This document shows, in pieces, positions 48,580 through 57,018 of a stretch of DNA of 64,000 nt. The notes below the pieces were generated by a model, which was not told the DNA's origin, made no database searches, and saw only the letters and a program-made list of their open reading frames with translations. The position numbers were made by a program, and so were the translations under genes. How positions within the stretch are numbered: position 1 is the first letter of the stretch; each line of letters begins with the position of its first letter. Source of the stretch: Lactobacillus sp. (GTDB lineage Bacteria > Bacillota > Bacilli > Lactobacillales > Lactobacillaceae); the NCBI GenBank assembly GCA_022484695.1, contig JAKVKU010000001.1, positions 372,001 through 436,000 of the forward strand. Direction: 5' to 3'.

Positions 48580-49029
48580 ATGGATACGACGATTTTTAAC
48601 CAAGACCATATTTTATTAGATACCGCCAGCACCACCCAAGCAGAAGCGTTTCAAGCCATTGCCGACTTGGCCGCCAGTCTGGGTTATGTCAGTGACGCCA
48701 AAGCCTATGCTGCCGGCTTAAAGGATCGAGAAGCCGGGGCCACCACCGGTTTTAAAGACGGCTTTGCCATTCCCCACAGTAACGATGCCAGCATTTTAAA
48801 ACCCGGCTTATTCTTGGTGAAGTTCAGCCACCCCATTGAATGGGCGGCCTTAGACAATCAGCCGGTGACCGTGGCCTTTGCCTTGACTATCCCCAAAGAC
48901 GGGGGCAAGGAACACTTGAAGCTACTCAGCCAAATTGCCCGGAAGTTGATGAACGCCGAATTTAGAACGACGATTCAAAATGAAACCGATGGCGCGGCCT
49001 TAACAACGGCCGTGAACCAAATTCAATAA
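48580..49029 (+). CDS. PTS EIIA, fructose type
   Basis: GFKDGFAIPHSND active-site His; VALTIP-like region. Confidence 0.9.
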   Translation: MDTTIFNQDHILLDTASTTQAEAFQAIADLAASLGYVSDAKAYAAGLKDREAGATTGFKDGFAIPHSNDASILKPGLFLVKFSHPIEWAALDNQPVTVAFALTIPKDGGKEHLKLLSQIARKLMNAEFRTTIQNETDGAALTTAVNQIQ

Positions 49030-49221
49030 CAATTCACAGCGATGAATAAAACTGAATAACGATTCATTTTCAATGAAATACCCCTAGCCGTGACCAATTG
49101 GCCGCAGTTAGGGGTATTTTGGCAATATTTTTAAAAAATACGTTTTCAGAAAACTTTTTGCTTGCATAATGGGTCGAGCAGACCTATGATAGATAAGTCG
49201 CTTAGACATATGGAGGCAGAT

Positions 49222-49773
49222 ATGTACGAATTATTAATCTTAGGGGCCCTGATGTCCCGGAATATGTCGGGCTATAAACTGCGGAAAGTGCTAGAAAGCA
49301 GCTTAGTGCCCCGACGGGAAATCTCCAACGGCTCGATGTACCCCCTGTTAGCCAAATTAGAAGACAAGGGTTACATTGAATTTTTAGCAGACAATACGGA
49401 TTCCCGCAATAAAAAAGTGGCCCAAATCACCGCCGCTGGCAAGGATCGGTTTTTAGACCTGATGGCCCAGCCCATTGCCGACGACGCCAAACGGGAGTCC
49501 TTGTATCGGTTCAAATTCCGGGGGATGCCCGGGGTGGATGTGGCCCAGCAAACTTTGATTTTAGATGATTATGAGCGCCAGACCCAACAAGACCGCAATA
49601 TTTATGAGGGGGTACGCAGTCATTTACAGCATACCCTCAAGGAACCCGCGGCCAACAAGCCGTATTTAAACTGGAGTATGCGCAATTTAGCGTTAAGCAT
49701 TGCCCTTTGTGACACCAAGTTAACTTGGATCAAAGATTGTCGCAAAGTTTTGGCACAGAAAGATGGGGATTGA
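49222..49773 (+). CDS. PadR-family transcriptional regulator
   Basis: MYELLILGALMSRNMSGYKLRKVLE...SNGSMYPLLAKLEDKGYIE; RBS GGAGG. Confidence 0.88.
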   Translation: MYELLILGALMSRNMSGYKLRKVLESSLVPRREISNGSMYPLLAKLEDKGYIEFLADNTDSRNKKVAQITAAGKDRFLDLMAQPIADDAKRESLYRFKFRGMPGVDVAQQTLILDDYERQTQQDRNIYEGVRSHLQHTLKEPAANKPYLNWSMRNLALSIALCDTKLTWIKDCRKVLAQKDGD

Positions 49774-49777
49774 TTTA

Positions 49778-51346
49778 ATGGATAAACAACAGCAACAAAC
49801 GAGTATCAAACAATGGATAGCACTGGGGGCCATGGGATTAGGTGTCTTCATGGGATTGTTAGACGTCACCGTCGTCAACGTGGCCCTGCCCACCATGGTC
49901 AAGGATTTTAACACCACCTTTACGGATTTACAGTGGGTCTTAAACGCCTATACCTTGGTTTACGCTGTCACCTTAATGATCATGTCCAAATTAGGAGATA
50001 TGTACGGCCGCAAGAAGATATTTTTAGGTTCTTTGATATTATTCGTTGTCGCTTCAGCGGTTAACGGCATGGCTCCTAGTTTATTAGTGTTAGACATTGG
50101 CCGGGGCGTGCAAGCCATTGGCGGGGCCGGGATGATGTCCTTGTCCATGGCGCTGGTGGCTTCTAACTTTGCCGGGAAACAACGGGGCCTGGCCCTGGGG
50201 ATTTTAGGCTCGGTCATCGGGGTTTCCACCGCCAGTGGGCCTTTAATTGGGGGCTATTTGGTGGAAAACTTCGGCTGGCCGGCAATTTTCTACGTGAATG
50301 TGCCCTTCGGTATTGTAGCGGTGATCCTCACGGTGGTTTACGTGAAGGAAACCCCTAGTTACGGGAAAAATCAAAAAATTGATATTTTAGGCATGTTACT
50401 GTCAGCCATTGGCCTATTTGCCATTATTTACGGCTTGATCGTCAAAGAAAGTCATCCCCACTGGAGTTGGACGACCCCAGAAATCGCCACCCTGTTAATT
50501 GGCGGTTTAGTGGTAATGGCCTTGTTCGTCTTCGTGGAAAGCCGCGTGGCTGACCCCATGATCAATTTGGCCATGTTTAAAAAACGCCATTTCGTGGGCA
50601 CCATTATCGTGGCCTTTGCCCTGGGTTCAGGAATTTACGCTTACAATGCTTTCTTGACGGCGTTGATGCAGAACTATATCGGCTATTCCGCCATTGAAAC
50701 CGGGGTGCGGCAATTGACTTTGAGTGTTTGGTCCTTGATTCTGGGGCCCATCGTGGGTGTGTTAAGTGCTCGCTTCTCCAACAAATGGATGATCAGTATT
50801 GGTATGTTCGTGGGGGGCATTGGTTTCTTGCTGATTTCTCTGGTTATCGGTCCCAACGTGTCCTTCTTAAACCTTTGGCCGGGAATGGTCCTCATGGGTA
50901 TCACCAACGGGATCGTGAACCCGGTCTTGAATACCGCCGGCATGGAAGGCGTCGCCCCCAACGAAATGGGGATGGCCTCGGGATTGTTGAACGTGTTCCG
51001 GCAATTTGGCACCACCGTTGGCGTGGTTGGCTTAGGTTTGATTCAAGATGGCCGCTATGAAAAGCACTTGAATACCTTTTTGCCCCAGGTGAAAATGCCC
51101 ACCCAAGCTTTAAACGGCATTAAAGACGCCTTGATCAGTGCCGGACCGTTCTCCGGGCATACCGTGGCTTTTTCAGCCCGTCTGGCCAAAAGTCCCTTTG
51201 CCCATGAAGTCCAAACCATTGTGGTGACGGCTTATAATCAGGGGATGATTGCCTTGACCCTGACCTCCGCTGGTATCGTGGTGGTGGGGGGTATCGCCGC
51301 GGCGTTGTTGATGCGCAGTAAGAGTGAATCCCAAGACTTACAGTAA
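49778..51346 (+). CDS. DHA2-family MFS multidrug transporter
   Basis: 14-TM EmrB/QacA-like; LDVTVVNVALPTM, KLGDMYGRKK. Confidence 0.9.
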   Translation: MDKQQQQTSIKQWIALGAMGLGVFMGLLDVTVVNVALPTMVKDFNTTFTDLQWVLNAYTLVYAVTLMIMSKLGDMYGRKKIFLGSLILFVVASAVNGMAPSLLVLDIGRGVQAIGGAGMMSLSMALVASNFAGKQRGLALGILGSVIGVSTASGPLIGGYLVENFGWPAIFYVNVPFGIVAVILTVVYVKETPSYGKNQKIDILGMLLSAIGLFAIIYGLIVKESHPHWSWTTPEIATLLIGGLVVMALFVFVESRVADPMINLAMFKKRHFVGTIIVAFALGSGIYAYNAFLTALMQNYIGYSAIETGVRQLTLSVWSLILGPIVGVLSARFSNKWMISIGMFVGGIGFLLISLVIGPNVSFLNLWPGMVLMGITNGIVNPVLNTAGMEGVAPNEMGMASGLLNVFRQFGTTVGVVGLGLIQDGRYEKHLNTFLPQVKMPTQALNGIKDALISAGPFSGHTVAFSARLAKSPFAHEVQTIVVTAYNQGMIALTLTSAGIVVVGGIAAALLMRSKSESQDLQ

Positions 51347-51450
51347 AATCTAATACCTATTTTCAGAAAATTAGCCATATTTTAAACCTTGACAAGCGCC
51401 CGCCAATTCGCTAAGCTTGCCATAACTTAAAAAGAAGGAGTGATCGTGTC

Positions 51451-51567
51451 GTGTTCTGTCAAAAAGCCCAACAAATGATGTGTTGTTGTCAACAAGCCAT
51501 GCCTATGTCTTGTTTAGTTCAGCGCACCATTTTATCGGCAAAGACAGATTGTTGCTACCAATCCTAG
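51451..51567 (+). CDS. Cys-rich 38-aa leader peptide (uORF)
   Basis: GTG start 10 nt after AAGGAG: MFCQKAQQMMCCCQQAMPMSCLVQRTILSAKTDCCYQS*, 7 Cys of 38 with a Cys-Cys-Cys run; not in the ORF track. Confidence 0.7.
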   Translation: MFCQKAQQMMCCCQQAMPMSCLVQRTILSAKTDCCYQS

Positions 51568-51620
51568 GGGTATACTTAAGGAGTTGGGACACACACTTTT
51601 TCTTAAAATTCGATGAAATT

Positions 51621-51660
51621 AGCGCGAACTGGGCAAATAGCTTAGTTGGCGCTTTTTTTT
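51621..51660 (+). terminator. Leader (attenuator) terminator
   Basis: AGCGC(g)AACT-GGGCAAATAGCTT-AGTT(g)GCGCT followed by T8, between the Cys-rich uORF and the cystine transporter. Confidence 0.75.
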
Positions 51661-51747
51661 ATACCCACAAGGAGATGACAAGGCGTGGCCGGACAGTGCT
51701 GGCATAAATTTGAGACATAATTCAAAAATTCGGGAGGCATTTTATTC

Positions 51748-53139
51748 ATGAACATAGCGATAACAATTTTAATCGTCGTAATTAGTGCACTTATATTAGG
51801 CGGCTTGATTTGGCTGCAGCAAAAACACGTCAAATTCACCAAACGGGTCTTTTTGGCCCTAGTGGTGGGCGTCGTTTTTGGCTTCGTTTTGCAATTATTA
51901 TTAGGCACCACCAACGCCGGCTTGACCAGTGGCATCGACTGGTTGAGCATCGTGGGGGATGGCTATGTGGGCTTATTGAAGATGTTAGTGATTCCGCTGA
52001 TCTTCGTATCCCTGGTGGGAGCCTTCATTAAGCTAGAAGACGCTGGTAATTTGAAAAAAATCACCGGCAGTGTGTTAGGGATTTTATTGATAACCACGGC
52101 GGTATCCGCCTTGATCGGCATCGCCGCCGTTTGGATCTTCCATCTCCAAGGGGCGAAGTTCATCGACGGGGCCAGTGCTTCCAAGAGTGGCTTAGCCGTG
52201 TTGCAGGAACATCAAACTGAAATCAAAGGCTTGACCCTGCCTAAGCAAATCGTCAGCTTCATCCCCACCAATGTCTTTGCGGACTTCGCCGGCACCCGGC
52301 CAACCAGCACCATCGCCGTGGTGATCTTCTCGATCTTTGTGGGCATTGCCTACCTGGGCATTCGCCGCAAGGAACCTGAACAAGCGGCCACCTTTGCCAA
52401 GGGCTTTGAATCCATCCACAGCTTAGTGAGCCGCATCGTGACCCTGGTCTTGCGCCTGACCCCTTATGGGATTTTCGCCTTGATGACCCGAGCCACCGCC
52501 ACCAATAGCATCAAAGCCATCGGCAATCTGGGGATTTTCATCATCGCCGCCTACGTGGCCTTGGCCGTGGTTTTGATCATCCACACCCTGATTTTAATCG
52601 GCAATGGGATCAATCCCGTGCTTTATTATAAAAAAGCTTGGCCAGCCTTATTATTTGCCTTCACCTCCCGGACCAGCGCGGGAACGTTACCGCTGAATGT
52701 GAAGACTCAAATCCATTCTTTGGGCGTGCCCCCAACCATTGCTAATTTCGCCGCCAGCTTTGGGCTGACCATTGGCCAAAACGGCTGTGCCGGGGTTTAT
52801 CCAGCCATGATTGCCACCATTATTGCCCCAACCGTGGGGATCAATGTCTTCTCCATCCAATTTATTTTGACCCTATTACTCACCGTCACCATCGCTTCCT
52901 TCGGGGTCGCCGGTGTGGGCGGCGGGGCCACCTTCTCCACCTTGATGGTCCTAGGGGTCTTGAATTTGCCAGTAAGTATCATGGCTGTTATTATCGCCAT
53001 TGATCCCATCGTGGACATGGCCCGGACCTTGGTAAACGTCAACGACAGCATCATGGCTGGCGTGTTGACAGCCAAATATACCAAAGAGTTAGACCATGAG
53101 GTTTTAGAGACGAAAGATAATATCGTGGTGAACGCTTAA
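51748..53139 (+). CDS. tcyP: L-cystine transporter, TcyP-like (DAACS family)
   Basis: FIPTNVFADFAGTRPTSTIAVV, SRTSAGTLPLNVKTQ, ASFGLTIGQNGCAGVYPAM. Confidence 0.85.
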   Translation: MNIAITILIVVISALILGGLIWLQQKHVKFTKRVFLALVVGVVFGFVLQLLLGTTNAGLTSGIDWLSIVGDGYVGLLKMLVIPLIFVSLVGAFIKLEDAGNLKKITGSVLGILLITTAVSALIGIAAVWIFHLQGAKFIDGASASKSGLAVLQEHQTEIKGLTLPKQIVSFIPTNVFADFAGTRPTSTIAVVIFSIFVGIAYLGIRRKEPEQAATFAKGFESIHSLVSRIVTLVLRLTPYGIFALMTRATATNSIKAIGNLGIFIIAAYVALAVVLIIHTLILIGNGINPVLYYKKAWPALLFAFTSRTSAGTLPLNVKTQIHSLGVPPTIANFAASFGLTIGQNGCAGVYPAMIATIIAPTVGINVFSIQFILTLLLTVTIASFGVAGVGGGATFSTLMVLGVLNLPVSIMAVIIAIDPIVDMARTLVNVNDSIMAGVLTAKYTKELDHEVLETKDNIVVNA

Positions 53140-53171
53140 AACTAAACTGGCATAAAATACTAGTTTTCATG

Positions 53172-53221
53172 AAATAACTTGTGGTAAAGCTGAAAATAGT
53201 TTTGCTGCAAGTTATTTTTTT
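53172..53221 (+). terminator. Rho-independent terminator
   Basis: AAATAACTTG...CAAGTTATTT plus T-run. Confidence 0.7.
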
Positions 53222-53359
53222 GCGGATTTGAACAGAGTATGTTGCTTGGATTAACGGCTATTTCAGTAGACATATTTGTCATTTTTATACTGCCACAAGA
53301 GTCGAAACAATCATGGCAATAGACTGGTATATGACGAAAAATAGTGTTATAACAGTTTT

Positions 53360-53653
53360 ATGGATATCGAAATAAGTGACGACCAACAACGTGTAGAGAT
53401 TTTTAAATGTCTGTCAGATCCCAGTCGATTACAGTTAATCAGGCTATTATATAAAAACGGAAAGAAGATGAGCTGCTCAGAACTTGGAGAGAACTTAAAT
53501 TTAAGTTTATCCACAGTTTCTTACCATTTTAAAGCGCTGAGGTTAGCGGGGTTAACGAATACCATTAAAGAGGGGCGAACGAAGTACGTATCGCTGCGGT
53601 ATGATACATTCGAAAAATTTTTACCCGGATTTCTGAAAACACTCCTTGAATAA
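53360..53653 (+). CDS. ArsR-family regulator (paralogue of 1104-1394)
   Basis: IFKCLSDPSRLQLIRLL...STVSYHFKALRLAGL. Confidence 0.85.
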   Translation: MDIEISDDQQRVEIFKCLSDPSRLQLIRLLYKNGKKMSCSELGENLNLSLSTVSYHFKALRLAGLTNTIKEGRTKYVSLRYDTFEKFLPGFLKTLLE

Positions 53654-53727
53654 AGGAGTTATTTATTGAACTATATTTCGATACATATAAAAATGTAGAA
53701 GTTTCAATTTAAAAAAAGAGGCGCGCC

Positions 53728-54906
53728 TTGAATTATTCAAAAATTTCAAAATTCTCGTTAATATTCTTTTTAGTTATGTTCGTAATCGGCACGGATACCT
53801 TTTTAGTCTCACCATTGTTGCCGACATTGGTGAAATATTACGGCATCTCTGCGAGTGCTTCAGGGATTATTGTCAGTGCTTATGCTTTTGGCTATACCCT
53901 GTCTGCCTTAGTAGCCGGTCCAATTTCTGATGGCCATGACCGTAGGAAAATATTGATTGTTGGTTTGGTGTGTTTTGCAATTTCTACAGGCGCATGTGGC
54001 TTAGCTAATGTTTTCCCGATTATGTTAATCACGCGATTTTGTGCCGGTATCAGTGCGGCTTTTGTGGGGCCACAGGTTTGGGCCTCGATCCCTATAGTTG
54101 TTCCCAAGGACAAGATAGTGGCTTCCATGGGCATGGCATCTGCTGGCTTAGCAGTTTCCCAAATTATTGGGATTCCCATTGGTAGCTATTTAGCTGTATT
54201 TTCGTGGCGCTTTCCTTTTTTCTTCATCTCGTTCATTTCATTATTACTTTGTTTGACGGCGATTTGGCGGTTACCAACACTTAATGGGAGACCAACTGCA
54301 CATAAAGCTAGTTTTTGGGGCATATATCATGATTTATTAAGCAATCACCGGGCCTTATTGTACTTAGTGGCTTATTTTGCCTTCCAGACTGGTAATTTTT
54401 GCGCCTTGTCTTTTATTGGGACTTGGTTTAACAAAAGTTTCGCTTTATCAGTTGGTCAAATTGGTTCTGCTATGATCGTCATTGGTATTGGCAATTTGTT
54501 GGGCACGATATACAGTAGTAAGATTGTAAATCGAATTGGCATCCCTAAAGCTTTTCTTTTTGAGTTCATAGCATATCTTGTTTTATATGCTGTGGTAGCT
54601 TTTTCAACCAATATTTGGATGGCGCAGACGATGTTAACCCTTATTTTTCTAGTGGGTGGCTTCATTTTCCCATTATTTATGACAACGTTACAAGCAACAA
54701 CAGATACCGCCAGAAGTACCATTTCCTCGATTTCTAATGTAGCGATGTATTTGGGCGAGACTTTAGGTGGTGCAGTTGGCGGAGTTTTGATTGCCAAGGT
54801 CAGTGGATTTTGGGGCATTAGTATTTTTACAGTCGTTCTTGCGGCAATTGCCTTGTTTTTATATTGGCGTGGCGGATTATTCAAGGTCACGAGAAACGGA
54901 TATTAA
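53728..54906 (+). CDS. MFS transporter (paralogue of 1488-2663)
   Basis: FVIGTDTFLVSPLLPTLVKYYG...GPISDGHDRRK; TTG start. Confidence 0.85.
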   Translation: MNYSKISKFSLIFFLVMFVIGTDTFLVSPLLPTLVKYYGISASASGIIVSAYAFGYTLSALVAGPISDGHDRRKILIVGLVCFAISTGACGLANVFPIMLITRFCAGISAAFVGPQVWASIPIVVPKDKIVASMGMASAGLAVSQIIGIPIGSYLAVFSWRFPFFFISFISLLLCLTAIWRLPTLNGRPTAHKASFWGIYHDLLSNHRALLYLVAYFAFQTGNFCALSFIGTWFNKSFALSVGQIGSAMIVIGIGNLLGTIYSSKIVNRIGIPKAFLFEFIAYLVLYAVVAFSTNIWMAQTMLTLIFLVGGFIFPLFMTTLQATTDTARSTISSISNVAMYLGETLGGAVGGVLIAKVSGFWGISIFTVVLAAIALFLYWRGGLFKVTRNGY

Positions 54907-54954
54907 ACTGGCGGGCGATGACAGAATCATAACTTGATTATTAAGTTGAGCTAC

Positions 54955-55012
54955 ATAAGCATTAGATTATAAAGCCTTGCAGATCAAAGATGATATCGTG
55001 GTAAACGTTTAG
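54955..55012 (+). pseudogene. Relic of the 3' end of a TcyP-like gene
   Basis: Encodes ALDYKALQIKDDIVVNV* versus intact ELDHEVLETKDNIVVNA* (53087-53139); followed by its own terminator. Confidence 0.65.
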
Positions 55013-55018
55013 CCATTT

Positions 55019-55066
55019 AAAGAAGCTAGCGCCTTCAACAAAAATGTTGAGGCGCTGGCTTCTTTT
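55019..55066. terminator. Rho-independent terminator
   Basis: AAAGAAGCTAGCGCCTTCAACA...TGTTGAGGCGCTGGCTTCTTTT. Confidence 0.8.
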
Positions 55067-55103
55067 ATACGCTAAATTTATTAAAACGCTTCCAAAACAA
55101 GGA

Positions 55104-55373
55104 CTATAGAAATGAGGTGAGTTGAATTAAATCGTCTAAAAGGCCCAGCCAGCCGGCTACACCAATGACGACCATGAAAAATCCGATGATAATACAGAAA
55201 ATACCTACAGGTTTGCGCACCCGGTCTGTTTCTGACTTGGGGGCATTCTCTAGGAGATCTGCAACCATTAGATTTAGTTTGTTTCGAAGCAACTGGATAC
55301 CTACGATGATTATCAAAGCCCCCGGAATACCTACGAACAATAACATCTGTAGACCTTCACGCAATGGCTGCAC
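55104..55373 (-). CDS. Small two-TM membrane protein, paralogue A
   Basis: GIQLLRNK...APKSETDRVRKPVGIFCIIIGFFMVVIGVAGWL. Confidence 0.7.
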   Translation of the reverse strand: MQPLREGLQMLLFVGIPGALIIIVGIQLLRNKLNLMVADLLENAPKSETDRVRKPVGIFCIIIGFFMVVIGVAGWLGLLDDLIQLTSFL

Positions 55374-55495
55374 CTCCTATTTGCAAATCAGTTGAAATTA
55401 ATGAGCCGTTTTAAATAATCCAAACGGGGAATGACCTGATTATAGAAACTTTAGATAGCACGGTTACAGAAAAGAGGTTAGCTGAACTAAACCAT

Positions 55496-55729
55496 TTAAA
55501 TGGCGGCCAACCATCCGGCTACACCAATGACAATCAAGAAAAGGCCAAAAATAATACAGAAGATACCCAAAGGTTTGTGCAAGCGATCTGTTTCTGATTT
55601 AGGGGCATCGCCAAAGGTATTGCCGGCAATCAAGCGCAACCACTTATTTCGAAACAATTGGATACCTAAGATAGTCACAAAGATACCGGGGATGCCCGCG
55701 AATAATAAATAAAATAGATTGTCACTCAA
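55496..55729 (-). CDS. Small two-TM membrane protein, paralogue B
   Basis: GIQLFRNKWLRLIAGNTFGDAPKSETDRLHKPLGIFCIIFGLFLIVIGVAGWL. Confidence 0.7.
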   Translation of the reverse strand: MSDNLFYLLFAGIPGIFVTILGIQLFRNKWLRLIAGNTFGDAPKSETDRLHKPLGIFCIIFGLFLIVIGVAGWLAAI

Positions 55730-55758
55730 TTCGAATACCTCCTAATTGTCAGTCTAAC

Positions 55759-56004
55759 TCAATGAGCCGGTCCTAAATACCCCAGATAGATAGCGATACC
55801 TAAGGCAACACAACCACAACCCACTAGAAAAACGAAGACACCCAAGGGCTTGCGTACCTTTTCCACTGATTCTTTAGGCGCATCGCCAAAGGTATTCCCC
55901 GCAATCAGGCGCAGCCACTTGTTTCGCAGCAGTTGGATTCCCATGATAATGCAAAAAAGGCCTATGACAGCACCAATGATTAAACCTAATAATTTGTCAC
56001 TCAC
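55759..56004 (-). CDS. Small two-TM membrane protein, paralogue C
   Basis: GIQLLRNKWLRLIAGNTFGDAPKESVEKVRKPLGVFVFLVG. Confidence 0.7.
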   Translation of the reverse strand: MSDKLLGLIIGAVIGLFCIIMGIQLLRNKWLRLIAGNTFGDAPKESVEKVRKPLGVFVFLVGCGCVALGIAIYLGYLGPAH

Positions 56005-56018
56005 TGATATTACACCCC

Positions 56019-56858
56019 TTATTCTCGTGTTTGCTCAATCTGCTTACGAATTTCCTGGAACAACGGCGCCGTTTGGCTATCCGTCTTCACCGCACTGAGC
56101 ATAAACAAGGTATCCATGATGCTGATTTGGGCGATCAGTGCATGTAAAGCTTCGGTGCGGTATTTGGATTCTTCGGCCACGGATACGAAATAAACATCGG
56201 CCATTTTGGCCAGATGGGAGCTGGGGGAGCTGGTGATGGCAATCAGAGGCACCCCGTTATCCTTGGCGATTTTAGCCAAACTTAGCGCGTCTTTATCCTC
56301 ACCACTGTGGGACACCACGATGGTGGCGTCCTTGGCAGTCAAGTGGGTCATGCTCATGAGTTGCATGTGGTAATCAGCGGCGTAGAGCACTTCAATGGCT
56401 GTCCGCAGAAATTTATGATACCCATCTAAAGCCACGATATTGCTGGCACCCAAGCCATAGATGCCCAAGTGTTGGCAATTGATGATGTAAGTCACTGCCA
56501 GGCGTAGACTTTCTGGGGTCAAATTGGCCTGGGTAGCTTGCAGGGCTTCGATGTTCGATGAAAATATTTTACCGGCCATGGTGATGAGATCATCTTGGGG
56601 GCTGATTTCAGCAAAAAGTTGGGAAGCTTGATCTTGGCTTTGGGCCAGGGCCACCCGCAGGTTTTGAAAATTCGCATACCCCAGATTTTTGGCAAATCTA
56701 GAAATTGTCGCCGTGGAAATCTTAGTGCGTTTACTTAATTCAGAAATAGACCATTGGCTGGCCGCCGCCTGGTGTTCGGTTAAGTAACGGGCCAAAGCTT
56801 GCTCCCGGGGACTCAAATTATCTTGGTAAATTTGTAGTTGTAACTGGAAATTTTGCAT
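56019..56858 (-). CDS. MurR/RpiR-family regulator (gluconate locus)
   Basis: SELSKRTKISTATISRFAKNLGYANFQNLR HTH and SIS domain (VVSHSGEDKDAL); divergent from gnd. Confidence 0.9.
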   Translation of the reverse strand: MQNFQLQLQIYQDNLSPREQALARYLTEHQAAASQWSISELSKRTKISTATISRFAKNLGYANFQNLRVALAQSQDQASQLFAEISPQDDLITMAGKIFSSNIEALQATQANLTPESLRLAVTYIINCQHLGIYGLGASNIVALDGYHKFLRTAIEVLYAADYHMQLMSMTHLTAKDATIVVSHSGEDKDALSLAKIAKDNGVPLIAITSSPSSHLAKMADVYFVSVAEESKYRTEALHALIAQISIMDTLFMLSAVKTDSQTAPLFQEIRKQIEQTRE

Positions 56859-57018
56859 AAAAAGCCCCCCATTTTTATCTTACCTAGAGTATACCACTTG
56901 GCTTCAAATAAGAAAATAATTTACGAGTTAAATCGCTTGCAATCTGAAAAGAATTTACATATACTACAGTCAGAAAAGAAAATAACTGAATTTCGAGATA
57001 AAAAAGGAGCAAAATCTT

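Noticed and set aside
51480-51707. Track ORF MLLSTSHAYVLFS... overlapping the leader
   Set aside because: Out of frame with the Cys-rich uORF, no good RBS, and it runs through the terminator hairpin.
51360-51747. Cys T-box riboswitch upstream of the cystine transporter
   Set aside because: No T-box antiterminator motif (GGGTGGNACCGCG) or specifier stem recognised; the Cys-codon uORF explains the leader better.
53508-53516. Exact DnaA-box sequence TTATCCACA
   Set aside because: Single copy inside the ArsR coding sequence with no cluster or AT-rich unwinding element; expected by chance.
54456-54890. Long antisense ORFs (also 2135-2545, 38599-39081, 60346-60786 and many others in the track)
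   Set aside because: They lie entirely opposite strong genes, have no RBS or family signature, and have typical shadow-ORF composition.
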